Shown: piece by piece, positions 28,954-37,680 of the stretch
Layout of the letters: each line of letters opens with the position of its first letter
How positions within the stretch are numbered: position 1 is the first letter of the stretch
Translations under genes and position numbers: made by a program
Assembly: GCA_014075275.1 (NCBI GenBank)
Contig: CP046179.1
Location: forward strand, 304,501 to 368,500
DNA from: Boseongicola sp.
GTDB taxonomy: Bacteria > Pseudomonadota > Alphaproteobacteria > Rhodobacterales > Rhodobacteraceae
Reading direction: 5' to 3'
Length of the DNA stretch: 64,000 nt
Notes under the pieces: model-generated
Seen by the model: the letters and a program-made list of their open reading frames with translations, nothing else
What the model was told of the DNA's origin: nothing
Databases searched by the model: none

Positions 28954-29172
28954 TCAAAGGAACATTCGAAGTAATTTGCGTTCACCGTCTTTCTTGACGA
29001 TCTCAAATTCACTTCCACTTTTCATCTCGAATAATAAACCTTCGTAGAGCCGCAGTGCTGATTTAACTACTTCAGCGTACGAAGCTGCCTCGGAGATCTC
29101 TTTCAGTTTGCCCAAGCGCTCCATCGAGTTTGGTGGCAATTCGAGTTGAACCCTAGTTGTCGACTTCTTCAT
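28954..29172 (-). CDS. Small ribbon-helix-helix (CopG-like) protein
   Basis: 72 residues from ATG 29172: STTRVQLELPPNSMERLGKL forms the beta-strand and first helix, then SYAEVVKSALRLYEGLLFEM the second helix; typical MetJ/Arc/CopG DNA-binding dimer. It overlaps the membrane-protein gene upstream by 20 nt, so they form a unit. Composition is AT-richer than flanking thyX. It might autoregulate via the nested palindrome at 29451-29500. A toxin partner is not evident. Confidence 0.72.
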   Translation of the reverse strand: MKKSTTRVQLELPPNSMERLGKLKEISEAASYAEVVKSALRLYEGLLFEMKSGSEFEIVKKDGERKLLRMFL

Positions 29173-29428
29173 CTTGATTTGACCTGCCGAAGTAGTGTCC
29201 CAGCACCGCGCCAATTGGCATGGCAACAAGCGACCATACAGTTGAAAGATAGCCATATTCTCCGTGAATTAGAGCTAAAGCTGCTGCGGCTGTCATTGCT
29301 GTCACTGACCCCACGGTCACTGCCAATGCAATCCAAGATCTTGTCGCCTCAGAAAGCCACCTAGTGCGAGCTTCGATTATCCTCAATTCAAGTGGAAAAT
29401 CTTTGCCTAAATTCGGTTCCTTTTCCAT
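29153..29428 (-). CDS. Small two-helix membrane protein, unknown family
   Basis: 91 residues from ATG 29428: charged N-terminus (EKEPNLGKDFPLELRIIEAR), two hydrophobic spans (about 30-51 and 60-77), and a short tail GRSNQDEEVDN. No recognised family. Start is uncertain since the ribosome site is weak; a longer frame from 29479 would enter the palindrome. Paired with the overlapping ribbon-helix-helix gene. Confidence 0.65.
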   Translation of the reverse strand: MEKEPNLGKDFPLELRIIEARTRWLSEATRSWIALAVTVGSVTAMTAAAALALIHGEYGYLSTVWSLVAMPIGAVLGHYFGRSNQDEEVDN

Positions 29429-29450
29429 ATCCAAAACCCCAAACGCCCAA

Positions 29451-29500
29451 GAGCGCAAATAAGTGGAGCAAAGCTCCACAAGGAAATGGTGTTTGCGCTC
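29451..29500 (-). repeat. Nested perfect inverted repeats in the leader of the small two-gene unit
   Basis: Outer 9-bp arms GAGCGCAAA (29451-29459) and TTTGCGCTC (29492-29500) enclose inner 7-bp arms GTGGAGC/GCTCCAC with loop AAA (29463-29479). On the minus strand it lies 22 nt before the start at 29428. It could be a structured RNA leader or an operator. Confidence 0.7.
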
Positions 29501-29743
29501 ATTTGGACGTGTCGGTAGTTTTGGTTACAGTTCATTTCAGTCCAGCTCCGCTATCGCGAAAAGTAATTCCATTTCCGTCCCACTTAGCGATCCAGAAAGA
29601 TCGCGCTCTGCTCATGTTCTCACACTGACAGCCTAATTGCCTGTATGAAATCTGCCTCAAATGTCGTCTTGTGCGACTTGATGCAATCATGATGAATATT
29701 TGATGTATGTCAATGCAAAATTCTTGAGCGAGCCGTGGCAAAC
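29501..29743. other. Intergenic stretch with no gene seen
   Basis: Between the nested palindrome and the REP-like pair I see no conserved frame, hairpin with U-tract or RNA gene. A chance minus-strand frame spans it but runs into the REP palindromes and shows no family pattern. Confidence 0.5.
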
Positions 29744-29814
29744 CGTAGGGTGGGGTTCCACCCCACCACTCCCACATCAACACCAAAAACGGCGGGGTGA
29801 AACCCCGCCCTACG
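29744..29814. repeat. Inverted pair of REP-like palindromes
   Basis: CGTAGGGTGGGGTTCCACCC onward (29744-29767; stem GGTGGGG/CCCCACC) is followed after about 23 nt by the same element inverted, GGCGGGGTGAAACCCCGCCC then TACG (29791-29814; 8-bp stem with loop GAA). The paired head-to-head arrangement resembles BIME-type REP units mobilised by RAYT transposases, a remnant of which abuts it. Confidence 0.78.
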
Positions 29815-29884
29815 CCCGCAACCATTCGCTATCCCGGTGATACGACGAATACGGCCAATCGGCGGGGTCATCGACGAACCCACG
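29810..29884 (-). pseudogene. Remnant of a REP-associated tyrosine transposase (RAYT), C-terminal end only
   Basis: The minus strand encodes GFVDDPADWPYSSYHRD then SEWLRA and stop at 29810-29812. The PxDWPxSSYHR pattern is the recognisable end of the REP-associated Y1 transposase family. Everything upstream, including the HUH motif and catalytic Tyr, is missing. The stop codon lies inside the REP-like palindrome, as expected for a RAYT gene flanked by its target repeats. Confidence 0.7.
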
Positions 29885-29921
29885 CCTTAATCGTCCCCGC
29901 CGCGCTGAACCCCCCACACGC

Positions 29922-29975
29922 CCCGGGCTTGATCCGGGGCCTCGACCGCCGATGAGGTCCCGGATCAAGCCCGGG
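29922..29975. repeat. 22-bp near-perfect inverted repeat
   Basis: CCCGGGCTTGATCCGGGG followed by CCTC (29922-29943) mirrors GAGGTCCCGGATCAAGCCCG then GG (29954-29975) with a single mismatch and a 10-nt loop. This CGGGCTTGATCCGGGACCTC-type sequence looks like a dispersed alphaproteobacterial palindrome, distinct from the REP pair beside it. Confidence 0.75.
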
Positions 29976-30081
29976 ACGGGTGGCAACGTTAATCCCGCGC
30001 GTTGCGCCCAACCTCCAAGACCCACCCAAACTCCTGTATCCTCCCCTACCACCACACCAAAACCGCAAAGGGGGCCTCACC

Positions 30082-30210
30082 ATGACAAACCGCACCGCCG
30101 GCAACAAATACATCATCGGTTGGACCCGCCTCGATCCCAAAAACCGCAACGCATTCATGCACGCCGCCCGCCACTATGCCAAAACCTGCCGCGCGGAAGA
30201 GGGGTGTTCG
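30082..30210 (+). pseudogene. 5' fragment of an antibiotic-biosynthesis-monooxygenase-like gene
   Basis: From ATG 30082 (GGGGG upstream) the frame reads NKYIIGWTRLDPKNRNAFMH and HYAKTCRAEEGC, which resembles the N-terminal half of YgiN-type ABM quinol-monooxygenase-like proteins. Family similarity stops right after the EEGC region, and the frame ends at 30264 in unrelated sequence. The C-terminal half is missing, so it is a truncation. Confidence 0.6.
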
Positions 30211-30389
30211 ATACCTAACCGGTCACGCCACAACCAATTGTCAGGCGCTTTACCGACCTCGTGATCGCCCTTCGCAACACTGTGCCGCAATTCTCACGAA
30301 CCGGCGAGCAATCCCGCCTTCCATTGACATCCTTCCAAAAGCCCTAGTCTCATGAGTATATTGAACAAACACATCACGGGGGCGTGGGA

Positions 30390-30761
30390 ATGAATTTAAG
30401 CATTGCTGGCTTGTTGGCCGCAGCAAGTCAGACTTTTGTCGTTGGGTCAGAAACATTCATTTGTAATTTCGACCAGACCTGTGCTCATTCCGGCGAGTGC
30501 CAGGTGATCGAAGAAAGCATCAACGTGTTGATGGGCTATTCCCCGGGCACCGGACGATGGGCAACGGTTGATTTTGGTGAAGATCCCACTCGAAGAAACG
30601 CGCGGATAGATTCTGAATTGGGGATGTTGAAGTGGGAACACTCAGGTCAAACACACCTGATCATATTCACCCCAGAGTCCGCTGAAACTCTATGGGTCCG
30701 CCAATCCAAGCACGAAGACGGGTCCGAAGTGTTGTTTGGCAATTGTCGAAACGCGTTCTGA
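30390..30761 (+). CDS. Uncharacterised small protein, possibly exported
   Basis: 123 residues from ATG 30390, preceded by GGGGGCG. A weakly hydrophobic N-terminus (MNLSIAGLLAAASQT) could be a short signal peptide. It has four Cys, two in FICNFDQTCAHSGECQVIEE and one near the C-terminus (FGNCRNAF), which suggests disulfides in the periplasm. I do not recognise the family. It lies in the accessory-rich stretch between gene remnants and an HPF-like gene. Confidence 0.6.
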   Translation: MNLSIAGLLAAASQTFVVGSETFICNFDQTCAHSGECQVIEESINVLMGYSPGTGRWATVDFGEDPTRRNARIDSELGMLKWEHSGQTHLIIFTPESAETLWVRQSKHEDGSEVLFGNCRNAF

Positions 30762-30897
30762 AATTGCAAGGCGTCCGGCGGCCCGGTATCTCGTTGCCCC
30801 ATTAAATATTCCCCAAACTTGACCCACCTCAATGCCATCACTCCCCACTCTGCCATGCTTACCTCTGATAAAGACAACCAGAAGAAGGCTGCACGAA

Positions 30898-31215
30898 ATG
30901 GATATCCAAGTCAGCACCGATAACACCATCCACGGCGACGAACGCGTCGGCGAAGTTGCCCGCAACGCCGTCACCAATGATCTCGGCCATATGTCCGACT
31001 GGCTGACCCGGATCGAGGTGCATCTGCAGGACCAGAATGCAAACAAACGCGGCCCCGATCACATCCGCTGCACCATCGAGGCACGTCCGCGCGGACTTGC
31101 CCCCATGTCCGCCCACGCCGATGCCGCCGACATTCCGGCGGCACTCAAAGGTGCTGCGTCGAAGCTGCGCCAGCGCTTGCAGTCCACGCATAACAAACGC
31201 GATCCCCACCGGTAG
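30898..31215 (+). CDS. HPF/RaiA-like ribosome-associated protein (short)
   Basis: 105 residues from ATG 30898. The sequence MDIQVSTDNTIHGDERVGEV with RIEVHLQDQNANKRGPDHIR and IEARPRGLAP is a beta-alpha-beta-beta pattern like the N-terminal domain of hibernation-promoting factor. It lacks the C-terminal dimerisation domain of long HPF. Homologues are annotated as HPF/RaiA family; an actual ribosome role is inferred. Confidence 0.75.
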   Translation: MDIQVSTDNTIHGDERVGEVARNAVTNDLGHMSDWLTRIEVHLQDQNANKRGPDHIRCTIEARPRGLAPMSAHADAADIPAALKGAASKLRQRLQSTHNKRDPHR

Positions 31216-31231
31216 GGCGGGGTTCACCCGG
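31211..31231. repeat. Third, partial REP-like copy
   Basis: GGTAGGGCGGGGTTCACCCG then G overlaps the end of the HPF-like gene and matches the REP-like element at 29791-29814 apart from a few missing bases. It supports the element being dispersed. Confidence 0.6.
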
Positions 31232-31260
31232 CCACAGCTTTTCGATTAAGGTCGGGTGCT

Positions 31261-31611
31261 ATGACCGCCCCCGCCCAAAACCTCTTTGCCGCTCTTCCCG
31301 TCGATCTGGCTGAAGAAGAGTTTACCGACCTTCTATGGCGCCCCGGTGTGCGCATCGAACGCATCGTTTCGCGCGGGCAGGTGACGCCCGAAGGCGAATG
31401 GTATGATCAGGATCAAGGCGAATGGGTGATGGTGGTACAAGGGGCCGCGCGGTTGCTGATCGACGGCGAAAAGGCCGAGCGTGTCCTCGGCTCCGGCGAC
31501 CATCTTTATCTTGCCCCTCATGTCCGGCATCGGGTTACTTGGACGGATCCGGACCAGACGACGATCTGGCTGGCGGTGTTCCTTGACGATGATGGCGCTG
31601 GGCAGGCGTAA
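31261..31611 (+). CDS. Cupin domain-containing protein
   Basis: 116 residues, a single small cupin barrel. Motif-like segments are ARLLIDGEKAERVLGSGDHL (about 62-81) and LAPHVRHRVTWTDPDQTTIW (about 83-102), with His85 and His88 as candidate metal ligands. Short stand-alone cupins of this type often carry the label phosphoribosylaminoimidazole carboxylase-like or metal-binding sensor; function here unknown. Confidence 0.87.
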   Translation: MTAPAQNLFAALPVDLAEEEFTDLLWRPGVRIERIVSRGQVTPEGEWYDQDQGEWVMVVQGAARLLIDGEKAERVLGSGDHLYLAPHVRHRVTWTDPDQTTIWLAVFLDDDGAGQA

Positions 31612-31702
31612 ACGGATACTTACCCGACCGTTCGGGTCCACCGACGTGATACAGACAGGCCTGCCCCTTGCGCGGAAATCTAAGGCTGATAGGGTAAAAA
31701 TC

Positions 31703-32128
31703 ATGCGTTTACTTGCCCTTACCCTGATTTTGTCCGGTTGCGCCGCCGCCGTTCAAATCGGCCCCGCCGCGCCCGATCCCGAACCGCTGATAATTGGCCA
31801 AGGCCCTGTTCCCACTAATGAAATTCACATCTACCGCCCCGCCGAGGCCGGTCTGATCACCACAGTCGCCACCGCCCCAGCCCTCCTCCTGGACAACCGA
31901 ACAATAGGCACCTGCCGCTTCGGCCAACCGCTGTTGATCCGCGTGCCAAAGGGCAACTATACCATCACGGCGCTCACCGGTAACGGCGAGGAAAATCAGT
32001 GGGTTACTGTAGATGATGGCGACAAAGTCTACTTGCGCTGCGGCACTGCGCCCGCGTCAGCCTTGTCGCCCGTGCCCCGTCTCGACCGCGTTAGTTCTGA
32101 AACCGCCGCAACCGAAGCGAGCCTTTGA
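31703..32128 (+). CDS. Small lipoprotein, DUF2846-like
   Basis: 141 residues from ATG 31703. Lipoprotein signal MRLLALTLILSGC, lipid Cys at about residue 12. The body reads EIHIYRPAEAG, then ALLLDNRTIGTCRFGQ and RVPKGNYTITALTG, which resembles DUF2846-type beta-rich lipoproteins that display small ligands. The open frame begins earlier at 31481 but that part overlaps the cupin gene. Confidence 0.75.
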   Translation: MRLLALTLILSGCAAAVQIGPAAPDPEPLIIGQGPVPTNEIHIYRPAEAGLITTVATAPALLLDNRTIGTCRFGQPLLIRVPKGNYTITALTGNGEENQWVTVDDGDKVYLRCGTAPASALSPVPRLDRVSSETAATEASL

Positions 32129-32129
32129 T

Positions 32130-32336
32130 TTAAAGCGCCTTGAGGTCACCCGCCATCGTGCGCCCGTCCATGCCTTCGACCATTTCAAAGGCGATTTTCT
32201 GGTCTTCCGTCAAACCGGTCAAACCGGACTTCTCGACCTGGGAAATATGGACAAAAATGTCTTTCCCGCCATCATCAGGTGCAATGAAACCATAGCCTTT
32301 GGTTGTATTGAACCACTTCACAGTGCCAGTTGGCAT
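32130..32336 (-). CDS. Cold-shock protein (CspA family)
   Basis: 68-residue OB-fold single-strand nucleic-acid binder. RNP1 KGYGFI (about 13-18) and RNP2 DIFVHIS (about 26-32) are intact. Start ATG 32336 is preceded by GGAAG. The frame is open upstream to 32474, but that is the long 5' leader commonly found in csp genes, not protein. It converges with the lipoprotein gene with no gap. Confidence 0.95.
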   Translation of the reverse strand: MPTGTVKWFNTTKGYGFIAPDDGGKDIFVHISQVEKSGLTGLTEDQKIAFEMVEGMDGRTMAGDLKAL

Positions 32337-32504
32337 TGGTCTTCCTTCCATCGTCTCCGCCGTCGCCAGCGGGCTAGTGTTGCCGCAGAGTGCTCTGAAG
32401 CGTTCGATGTAATAAGCCAAACGCAAGAACGTCTGTTGCACACTTGAAGCTGGCGGTTTTTTAGCGAAAAACAAGGAAATTCACTTTTTCGGAGATCACG
32501 TTTG

Positions 32505-32840
32505 ATGGCGATTTTGTATGGTTTGCCAAGCTGCGACACATGTCGGAAAGCAAAAAAAGCACTCGAGTCCAAAGGTTTGAATGTAACATTCCGGGATGTG
32601 CGGGCCGATCCGCTGGACAAAGCCGCACTAGAGCGCTTTATCTCTGAATTTGGCGAAAAGCTTGTAAATACACGGTCAACCACGTGGCGGTCATTGACTG
32701 AGTCGCAGCGCAATCACGCCCCAATTGATCTTTTGTTGGCCCATCCAACCTTAATGAAACGGCCTATTGTGCATAGTGATAAGGCGCTGACGCTGGGATG
32801 GAGTCCGCAAATTGAAAGCAGACATCTTGGCGAAGGCTAA
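32505..32840 (+). CDS. ArsC/Spx-family reductase-like protein (YffB type)
   Basis: 111 residues, thioredoxin fold. MAILYGLPSCDTCRKAKKAL contains the N-terminal CxxC, and the KTYNTRSTTWR-like LVNTRSTTWRSL and MKRPIVHSDKALTLGWSP match the YffB subgroup. True arsenate reduction is not established for this subgroup. Start ATG 32505, GGAG 10 nt upstream; TTG 32502 is in frame. Confidence 0.9.
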   Translation: MAILYGLPSCDTCRKAKKALESKGLNVTFRDVRADPLDKAALERFISEFGEKLVNTRSTTWRSLTESQRNHAPIDLLLAHPTLMKRPIVHSDKALTLGWSPQIESRHLGEG

Positions 32841-32877
32841 TCGCGATCATAAGTTCTGGTCGGTTCAGGAGTAATAA

Positions 32878-33246
32878 ATGCGCACAGCAGCAATGGTCTT
32901 GGGATTGATAGGCGGAATACTGGCCCTGATTTTGGGCATGGTAAGTTTCGGCTATACCGAGGCACTCTATCGCTTTGGAGAGTGGCCAGATCTTGCTGAG
33001 ATGCCCGAAAACGTGGACATCATACGCGGCGTTAGTGTTTTGGCACCGGTGCTTGCCATTGCAGGCGCCGCCATGGCCAAGTATCGCGCCTTATGGGGTG
33101 GGATCGCATTGGGCGTTGCTGCGATTGGGTTGTATGTTGCATTTGGCATCGGGTTCTTCTCAATATTCCCGGTGACCATGTGCTCCCTGGCGGCACTTCT
33201 TGCGTTGGCCGCTGGACGCCCGGACGAACCTAAAAGTCATTTCTGA
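32878..33246 (+). CDS. Four-helix small membrane protein
   Basis: 122 residues with hydrophobic spans at about 5-25, 52-67, 72-92 and 95-113, and a short polar tail. The GTP-free, Gly/Ala-rich pattern RTAAMVLGLIGGILALILGM resembles DUF4064-like proteins, but I cannot assign a family firmly. 38 nt after the ArsC-like gene on the same strand. Confidence 0.72.
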   Translation: MRTAAMVLGLIGGILALILGMVSFGYTEALYRFGEWPDLAEMPENVDIIRGVSVLAPVLAIAGAAMAKYRALWGGIALGVAAIGLYVAFGIGFFSIFPVTMCSLAALLALAAGRPDEPKSHF

Positions 33247-33328
33247 AATCGGATTAGTCGAGTTATCGTTCGACCAATCGACAGGCGTCGCCACGATTTC
33301 AACCGAAAAGCACATAAAATTCAACGTT

Positions 33329-33358
33329 CTAATGAATGAGTAAGAAATGAGTCATTAG
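33329..33358. repeat. Inverted repeat upstream of the GGDEF-EAL gene
   Basis: CTAATGA (33329-33335) and TCATTAG (33352-33358) flank a 16-nt spacer that also contains ATGAGT twice. The rest of the 33247-33495 gap shows no gene. Possible operator; weak. Confidence 0.35.
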
Positions 33359-33495
33359 CATTATCGCGCTTATCGTCACCGGATAGTTCCAGATGGCGTA
33401 AAGGACGTCTTGTTGTTGTTTTTGTCTACGTCGCGATCCCTATTTTTTGAACACATTTCGTATCTTCTTCGGATATCTCGACGGGCGCGTTCGGC

Positions 33496-35529
33496 ATGAC
33501 CGCGCACGATGGATTGAAGTTACCGGTTGATTCACTCGCAACACGGGCCGGATTTCTCCTGGCAATGCTCATACTTTGCGGCGCGACAATTCTTTCGGGA
33601 CTTTGGTTTCGCAATTCGACAGCCGTAATTCTGTCTACCCAAAAAGAACTGTCACAGCACCAAACCTCGCGCAGCCATGCGGCTCTGAGCGAACTCGTGA
33701 ACCTTTCCTCGGTTGTTCACCTGAAGCTAAAATATGGCAGCCGGGTTGATGAAGCGCGCACCGATATCGCAAATGCGGTGGAAGAACTGCGAGACCGGGC
33801 GCAATATATGGAAACTTACCTCAACTCATTGAAAGTAATAGATGATGTTCATCCGGAATTGGCGGCTGGCGGCAGTGCGCAGGCACAAGCTGCTAATGCC
33901 ATAATGGCAGTTACTGAGCTTGTCGATTGGAGTGCGGTCGCTCTCGTTTCCAAAGAACCCGCGACAGTATTTCAAAGCCCCGAATTCTTGTTCTTACTCG
34001 ACCGAGCCCACAGGCGTGTATTCGGATATCTGGATGCAACCGCTCGTATGGAAGAACGTCTTCTTGCCTGGCAAACGCGGAAAGTCGCCATTCTCACCAA
34101 TGCAACTTATGCCTTTCTAGCGGTGATCACCGTCGGCGGCGGCATCACTCTGAAACTGTTTCGGGGAGAGATTTTTGGGCGCAAAGAACGTGACAAGGTT
34201 GCCCGTCGCGCCGACCATCTCGCATTTCACAATCCAGTCACCGGTTTGGCCAATCGGGTCAAGTTCCGCGATCATGTCGTTGACCATCTAAAACCAGGTG
34301 TACAGGGCGGGATGATCTTAATCGACCTAGATGGCTTCAAAGAGATAAATGATCGGCATGGGCACCTTTTTGGTGACGAGGTGCTAAAAATTACCGGACG
34401 ACGACTTCGCATTCAGGCTGAGGACAATCATGGTCTTGCCGCGCGATTGGGGGGCGATGAGTTCGCTATATTTCTATCCTCCGATGACGGCGCACTTCTC
34501 AAAAGATTTTGTGCAAGTCTGGTGGCGGACTGTGCGCGATCTATAAACTATTCGGACGAACGTATCGTACCGGGAATAAGCGTTGGGCTTGCCACGACCT
34601 CCCAGATTTCAACTACGAAAAACCCGCAATACGATGACCTTTTGCGAATAACCGACTTTGCGCTTTATGCTTCGAAATCCAACGGTCGGGGTCGTTATAC
34701 TTTGTATGATGCTGATCTGGAGCGTGTTTTCAAAGAGCGGCGGCAGCTGATCAAAGAGATTCCAGGTGCAATCTTGCAGGGCGAGATGGAAGTTTACCTG
34801 CAACCAAAAGTGAACTTAAAGACAGATGAAACTGTGGGATTTGAAGGGCTTGTTCGTTGGCGCCGCAACGGAACGATCCTGCCACCAAATGAGTTTGTCC
34901 AAGTGGCGGAAGAAACCGGTCGTATTGTAGATATTGATCGCTACGTCCTAGATAGAGCAATCGAGATCGTTTCGAATTGGAACCGAACACACAATACCGA
35001 ATTTTCCGTAAGCGTGAATTTGTCAGGTCTCCACTTCGATAAGGCCGAAGAGCTTTCTTTCGTGCAAGACTCGCTATCGTGCCACCAGTTTCCTGCCAGG
35101 CTTTTGACATTGGAAGTGACTGAAACTGTCCAACTTGAGAACTGGGAGATTGTCGGTCGAGCGGTTTCCGGGCTTCGCGAGTTGGGGTGCCGGATATCCA
35201 TTGATGACTTTGGTGCCGGCTACTCATCCCTTGCCTATCTGCGGGCAATTAATGCTGACGAGCTAAAGATCGATAAATCTTTAGTCGCCGAGATTGAGAC
35301 ATCCGGCCAAAGCCAGTTCATTCTGGATGCTGTTTTAGATCTCGCGCGCAGTCTCGATCTCGATGTCGTCGTCGAAGGAATCGAACGACAAGAGCAGAGA
35401 GATCGGTTGCGCGATTTAGGCTGTGTCCTTGGTCAAGGATATCTTTTTGACCGTCCGCGCCCGGCCGCTGATGCACTTGTTAACGCAACTTTTGTTTCTC
35501 GCCCGCGCGTTGACGTAATCGACGCCTAA
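33496..35529 (+). CDS. Membrane-anchored GGDEF-EAL cyclic-di-GMP protein
   Basis: 677 residues. Two membrane spans (about 15-33 and 193-214) bracket a periplasmic sensor region. Then GGDEF (active loop ARLGGDEFAIF, about 316-326, no RxxD inhibitory site visible) and EAL with GFEGLVRW, NLSGLHF, DDFGAGYSSLAYL, ELKIDKSLV and VVVEGIERQ. EAL reads EGL here, which keeps the metal-binding Glu. Both active sites look intact, so synthesis and breakdown of c-di-GMP are both possible. The input signal is unknown. Confidence 0.93.
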   Translation: MTAHDGLKLPVDSLATRAGFLLAMLILCGATILSGLWFRNSTAVILSTQKELSQHQTSRSHAALSELVNLSSVVHLKLKYGSRVDEARTDIANAVEELRDRAQYMETYLNSLKVIDDVHPELAAGGSAQAQAANAIMAVTELVDWSAVALVSKEPATVFQSPEFLFLLDRAHRRVFGYLDATARMEERLLAWQTRKVAILTNATYAFLAVITVGGGITLKLFRGEIFGRKERDKVARRADHLAFHNPVTGLANRVKFRDHVVDHLKPGVQGGMILIDLDGFKEINDRHGHLFGDEVLKITGRRLRIQAEDNHGLAARLGGDEFAIFLSSDDGALLKRFCASLVADCARSINYSDERIVPGISVGLATTSQISTTKNPQYDDLLRITDFALYASKSNGRGRYTLYDADLERVFKERRQLIKEIPGAILQGEMEVYLQPKVNLKTDETVGFEGLVRWRRNGTILPPNEFVQVAEETGRIVDIDRYVLDRAIEIVSNWNRTHNTEFSVSVNLSGLHFDKAEELSFVQDSLSCHQFPARLLTLEVTETVQLENWEIVGRAVSGLRELGCRISIDDFGAGYSSLAYLRAINADELKIDKSLVAEIETSGQSQFILDAVLDLARSLDLDVVVEGIERQEQRDRLRDLGCVLGQGYLFDRPRPAADALVNATFVSRPRVDVIDA

Positions 35530-35547
35530 GCTGAACGGGCCGATTGA

Positions 35548-37503
35548 TCAGCTTTTGCGCGCGATATCTGGCGGAGTAGCTTCCTGAGTCAAATCTGCGA
35601 TGACACTTTCAAGATCGACAACTTTAGTTTGCTTTTCGCCAAGTCTGCGCAGCGTTACTGTGCGCTCTGCAACTTCTCTCTGACCGATGGCCAGAATGAC
35701 AGGAACTTTCCCGACAGAATGCTCGCGAATTTTATAGTTAATCTTCTCGTTGCGAATATCTGCTTCAGCACGAATGCCCGCCGAGCGCAAAGTTTCAACC
35801 ACTTCTTTCACATACGCATCGGCATCCGAAACGATCGAGGCAACAACAACTTGACGCGGTGCCAACCATAGAGGGAAGCGCCCGGCATAGTTTTCAATTA
35901 GAATGCCTAGGAACCGTTCGAAACTTCCAAGACACGCCCTATGCAGCATGAATGGGCGGTGCTTTTCACCGTCTTCGCCGATGTAATTAGCACCCAGTCT
36001 CTCGGGCAGGTTTGGGTCAACCTGAAACGTTCCGCACTGCCACTCGCGACCGATTGCGTCAGTAAGTTTGATGTCAAGCTTTGGTCCGTAAAACGCGCCT
36101 TCGCCAGGGTCGACGATATAGGGCCGGCCAGTTGCTTTTACGGCTGCTTCAAGGGCTGCCTCGGCGTGATCCCAAACAGCTTCTTCGCCGACGCGTTTAT
36201 CCGGCCGTGTCGAAAACATGATGTCGAACTTCTCAAAACCAAGATCGCGATAAACGCCTTCCAAGTAATCCACAAAGCGCACACATTCGGCCTCGATTTG
36301 CTCGCCAGTGCAAAAGATATGCCCGTCATCTTGTGTAAAGCCGCGCACGCGCATCAAGCCATGCAAAGCGCCTGAAGGCTCATAGCGCGAGCAAGATCCG
36401 AACTCCGCCAAACGCAATGGCAGCTCACGATAGCTTCGAAGCCCATGGTTAAATACCTGAACATGGCAGGGGCAATTCATAGGTTTCAAAGCGTTAACCG
36501 CCTTCTCGCGAGCGTGCTCTTCTTCAACCTCTACGACAAACATGTTCTCGCCGTAGTTATCCCAGTGCCCGGATTGCTCCCAGAACGTACGGTTCAAGAT
36601 CTGAGGCGTGTTGATTTCCTGATAGCCACCGTCGCGCTGTTGGCGACGCATAAAGTCCTGCAGGGCTGTGTAGAGTGTCCAGCCGTTCGGATGCCAGAAT
36701 ATCTGACCTGGCGCTTCTTCCTGCATATGGAACAGGTCCATCTCGCGCCCTAGCAGGCGATGGTCGCGTTTCGCGGCTTCTTCCAACATCGTCAGATGTT
36801 TTTTCAGGTCGTCACGGTTCTTGAATGCGACGCCATAAATCCGCTGCAACATGGCGCGATCATTATCACCGCGCCAGTAGGCGCCCGCGACAGACATTAA
36901 TTTAAAGGCGTCTGCCGGAACCTGACCCGTATGTTGCAGATGCGGACCACGGCAAAGATCTTGCCAATCGCCGTGCCAATACATCCTGATCGGATCGGTG
37001 CCGGGGATAGCTTCGATCAACTCAACTTTGTAGGGTTCATGGCTTTTCTTGTAGTGAAGGATTGCATCGTCTCGTTCCCAGATCTCTGTTCGAACAGGAT
37101 CTCGGGAATTGATGATCTCCTTCATCTTGGTTTCGATTTGGCCCAAGTCTTCTGGCGTAAAAGGTTCAGCCCGGTCAAAGTCATAATACCAGCCATTTTG
37201 TATCACGGGGCCGATTGTCACTTGTACTTCGGGCCAGATTTCCTGAACCGCGCGCGCCATGATGTGGGCAAGGTCGTGCCGGATCAGTTCCAGAGCCGGA
37301 GCGTCATCTTTCATGGTGTGGATGGCAATCGCTGCATTCGCGTCGATCGGCCATTGAAGATCCCAGTGTTCGCCATTCACCGAAGCACTGATTGCCTTCT
37401 TGGCAAGCGATGTCGAAATATCGGCAGCAATTTCGCCGGGAGTAATGCCTGCGTCATAGTTGCGTGAATTGCCGTCAGGAAATGTAAGGGAAATCTGGGC
37501 CAT
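35548..37503 (-). CDS. thrS: Threonyl-tRNA synthetase
   Basis: 651 residues, full length. Domains: TGS (about 1-60), editing domain with [19 protein letters not shown], class II catalytic core with [20 protein letters not shown] and [15 protein letters not shown]-type motif 2 ([16 protein letters not shown]), [10 protein letters not shown]-like [14 protein letters not shown] and the anticodon domain at the C-terminus. It charges tRNA-Thr. Divergent from the alpha/beta hydrolase. I saw no T-box. Confidence 0.97.
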   Translation of the reverse strand: MAQISLTFPDGNSRNYDAGITPGEIAADISTSLAKKAISASVNGEHWDLQWPIDANAAIAIHTMKDDAPALELIRHDLAHIMARAVQEIWPEVQVTIGPVIQNGWYYDFDRAEPFTPEDLGQIETKMKEIINSRDPVRTEIWERDDAILHYKKSHEPYKVELIEAIPGTDPIRMYWHGDWQDLCRGPHLQHTGQVPADAFKLMSVAGAYWRGDNDRAMLQRIYGVAFKNRDDLKKHLTMLEEAAKRDHRLLGREMDLFHMQEEAPGQIFWHPNGWTLYTALQDFMRRQQRDGGYQEINTPQILNRTFWEQSGHWDNYGENMFVVEVEEEHAREKAVNALKPMNCPCHVQVFNHGLRSYRELPLRLAEFGSCSRYEPSGALHGLMRVRGFTQDDGHIFCTGEQIEAECVRFVDYLEGVYRDLGFEKFDIMFSTRPDKRVGEEAVWDHAEAALEAAVKATGRPYIVDPGEGAFYGPKLDIKLTDAIGREWQCGTFQVDPNLPERLGANYIGEDGEKHRPFMLHRACLGSFERFLGILIENYAGRFPLWLAPRQVVVASIVSDADAYVKEVVETLRSAGIRAEADIRNEKINYKIREHSVGKVPVILAIGQREVAERTVTLRRLGEKQTKVVDLESVIADLTQEATPPDIARKS

Positions 37504-37680
37504 TGGCCTAGCTCCTCGTCGGTTTGGCGCCCACGGAACGCCCGATTGCGGGTTATGACGGTCATTTGGCAGTGTGATCGCGTATTGTCAACGCAAGGCC
37601 GATCAAGCCAGCTAAGACGCGGTTTGGTTGCATCACCCGAGCGATGCGTTAGCGTGGCCAAAATCGATACGGAGGCGCAA

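Noticed and set aside
32337-32474. N-terminal extension of the cold-shock protein
   Set aside because: CspA proteins are about 68 residues; the upstream region is a typical long csp leader, though I could not identify a cold-shock box.
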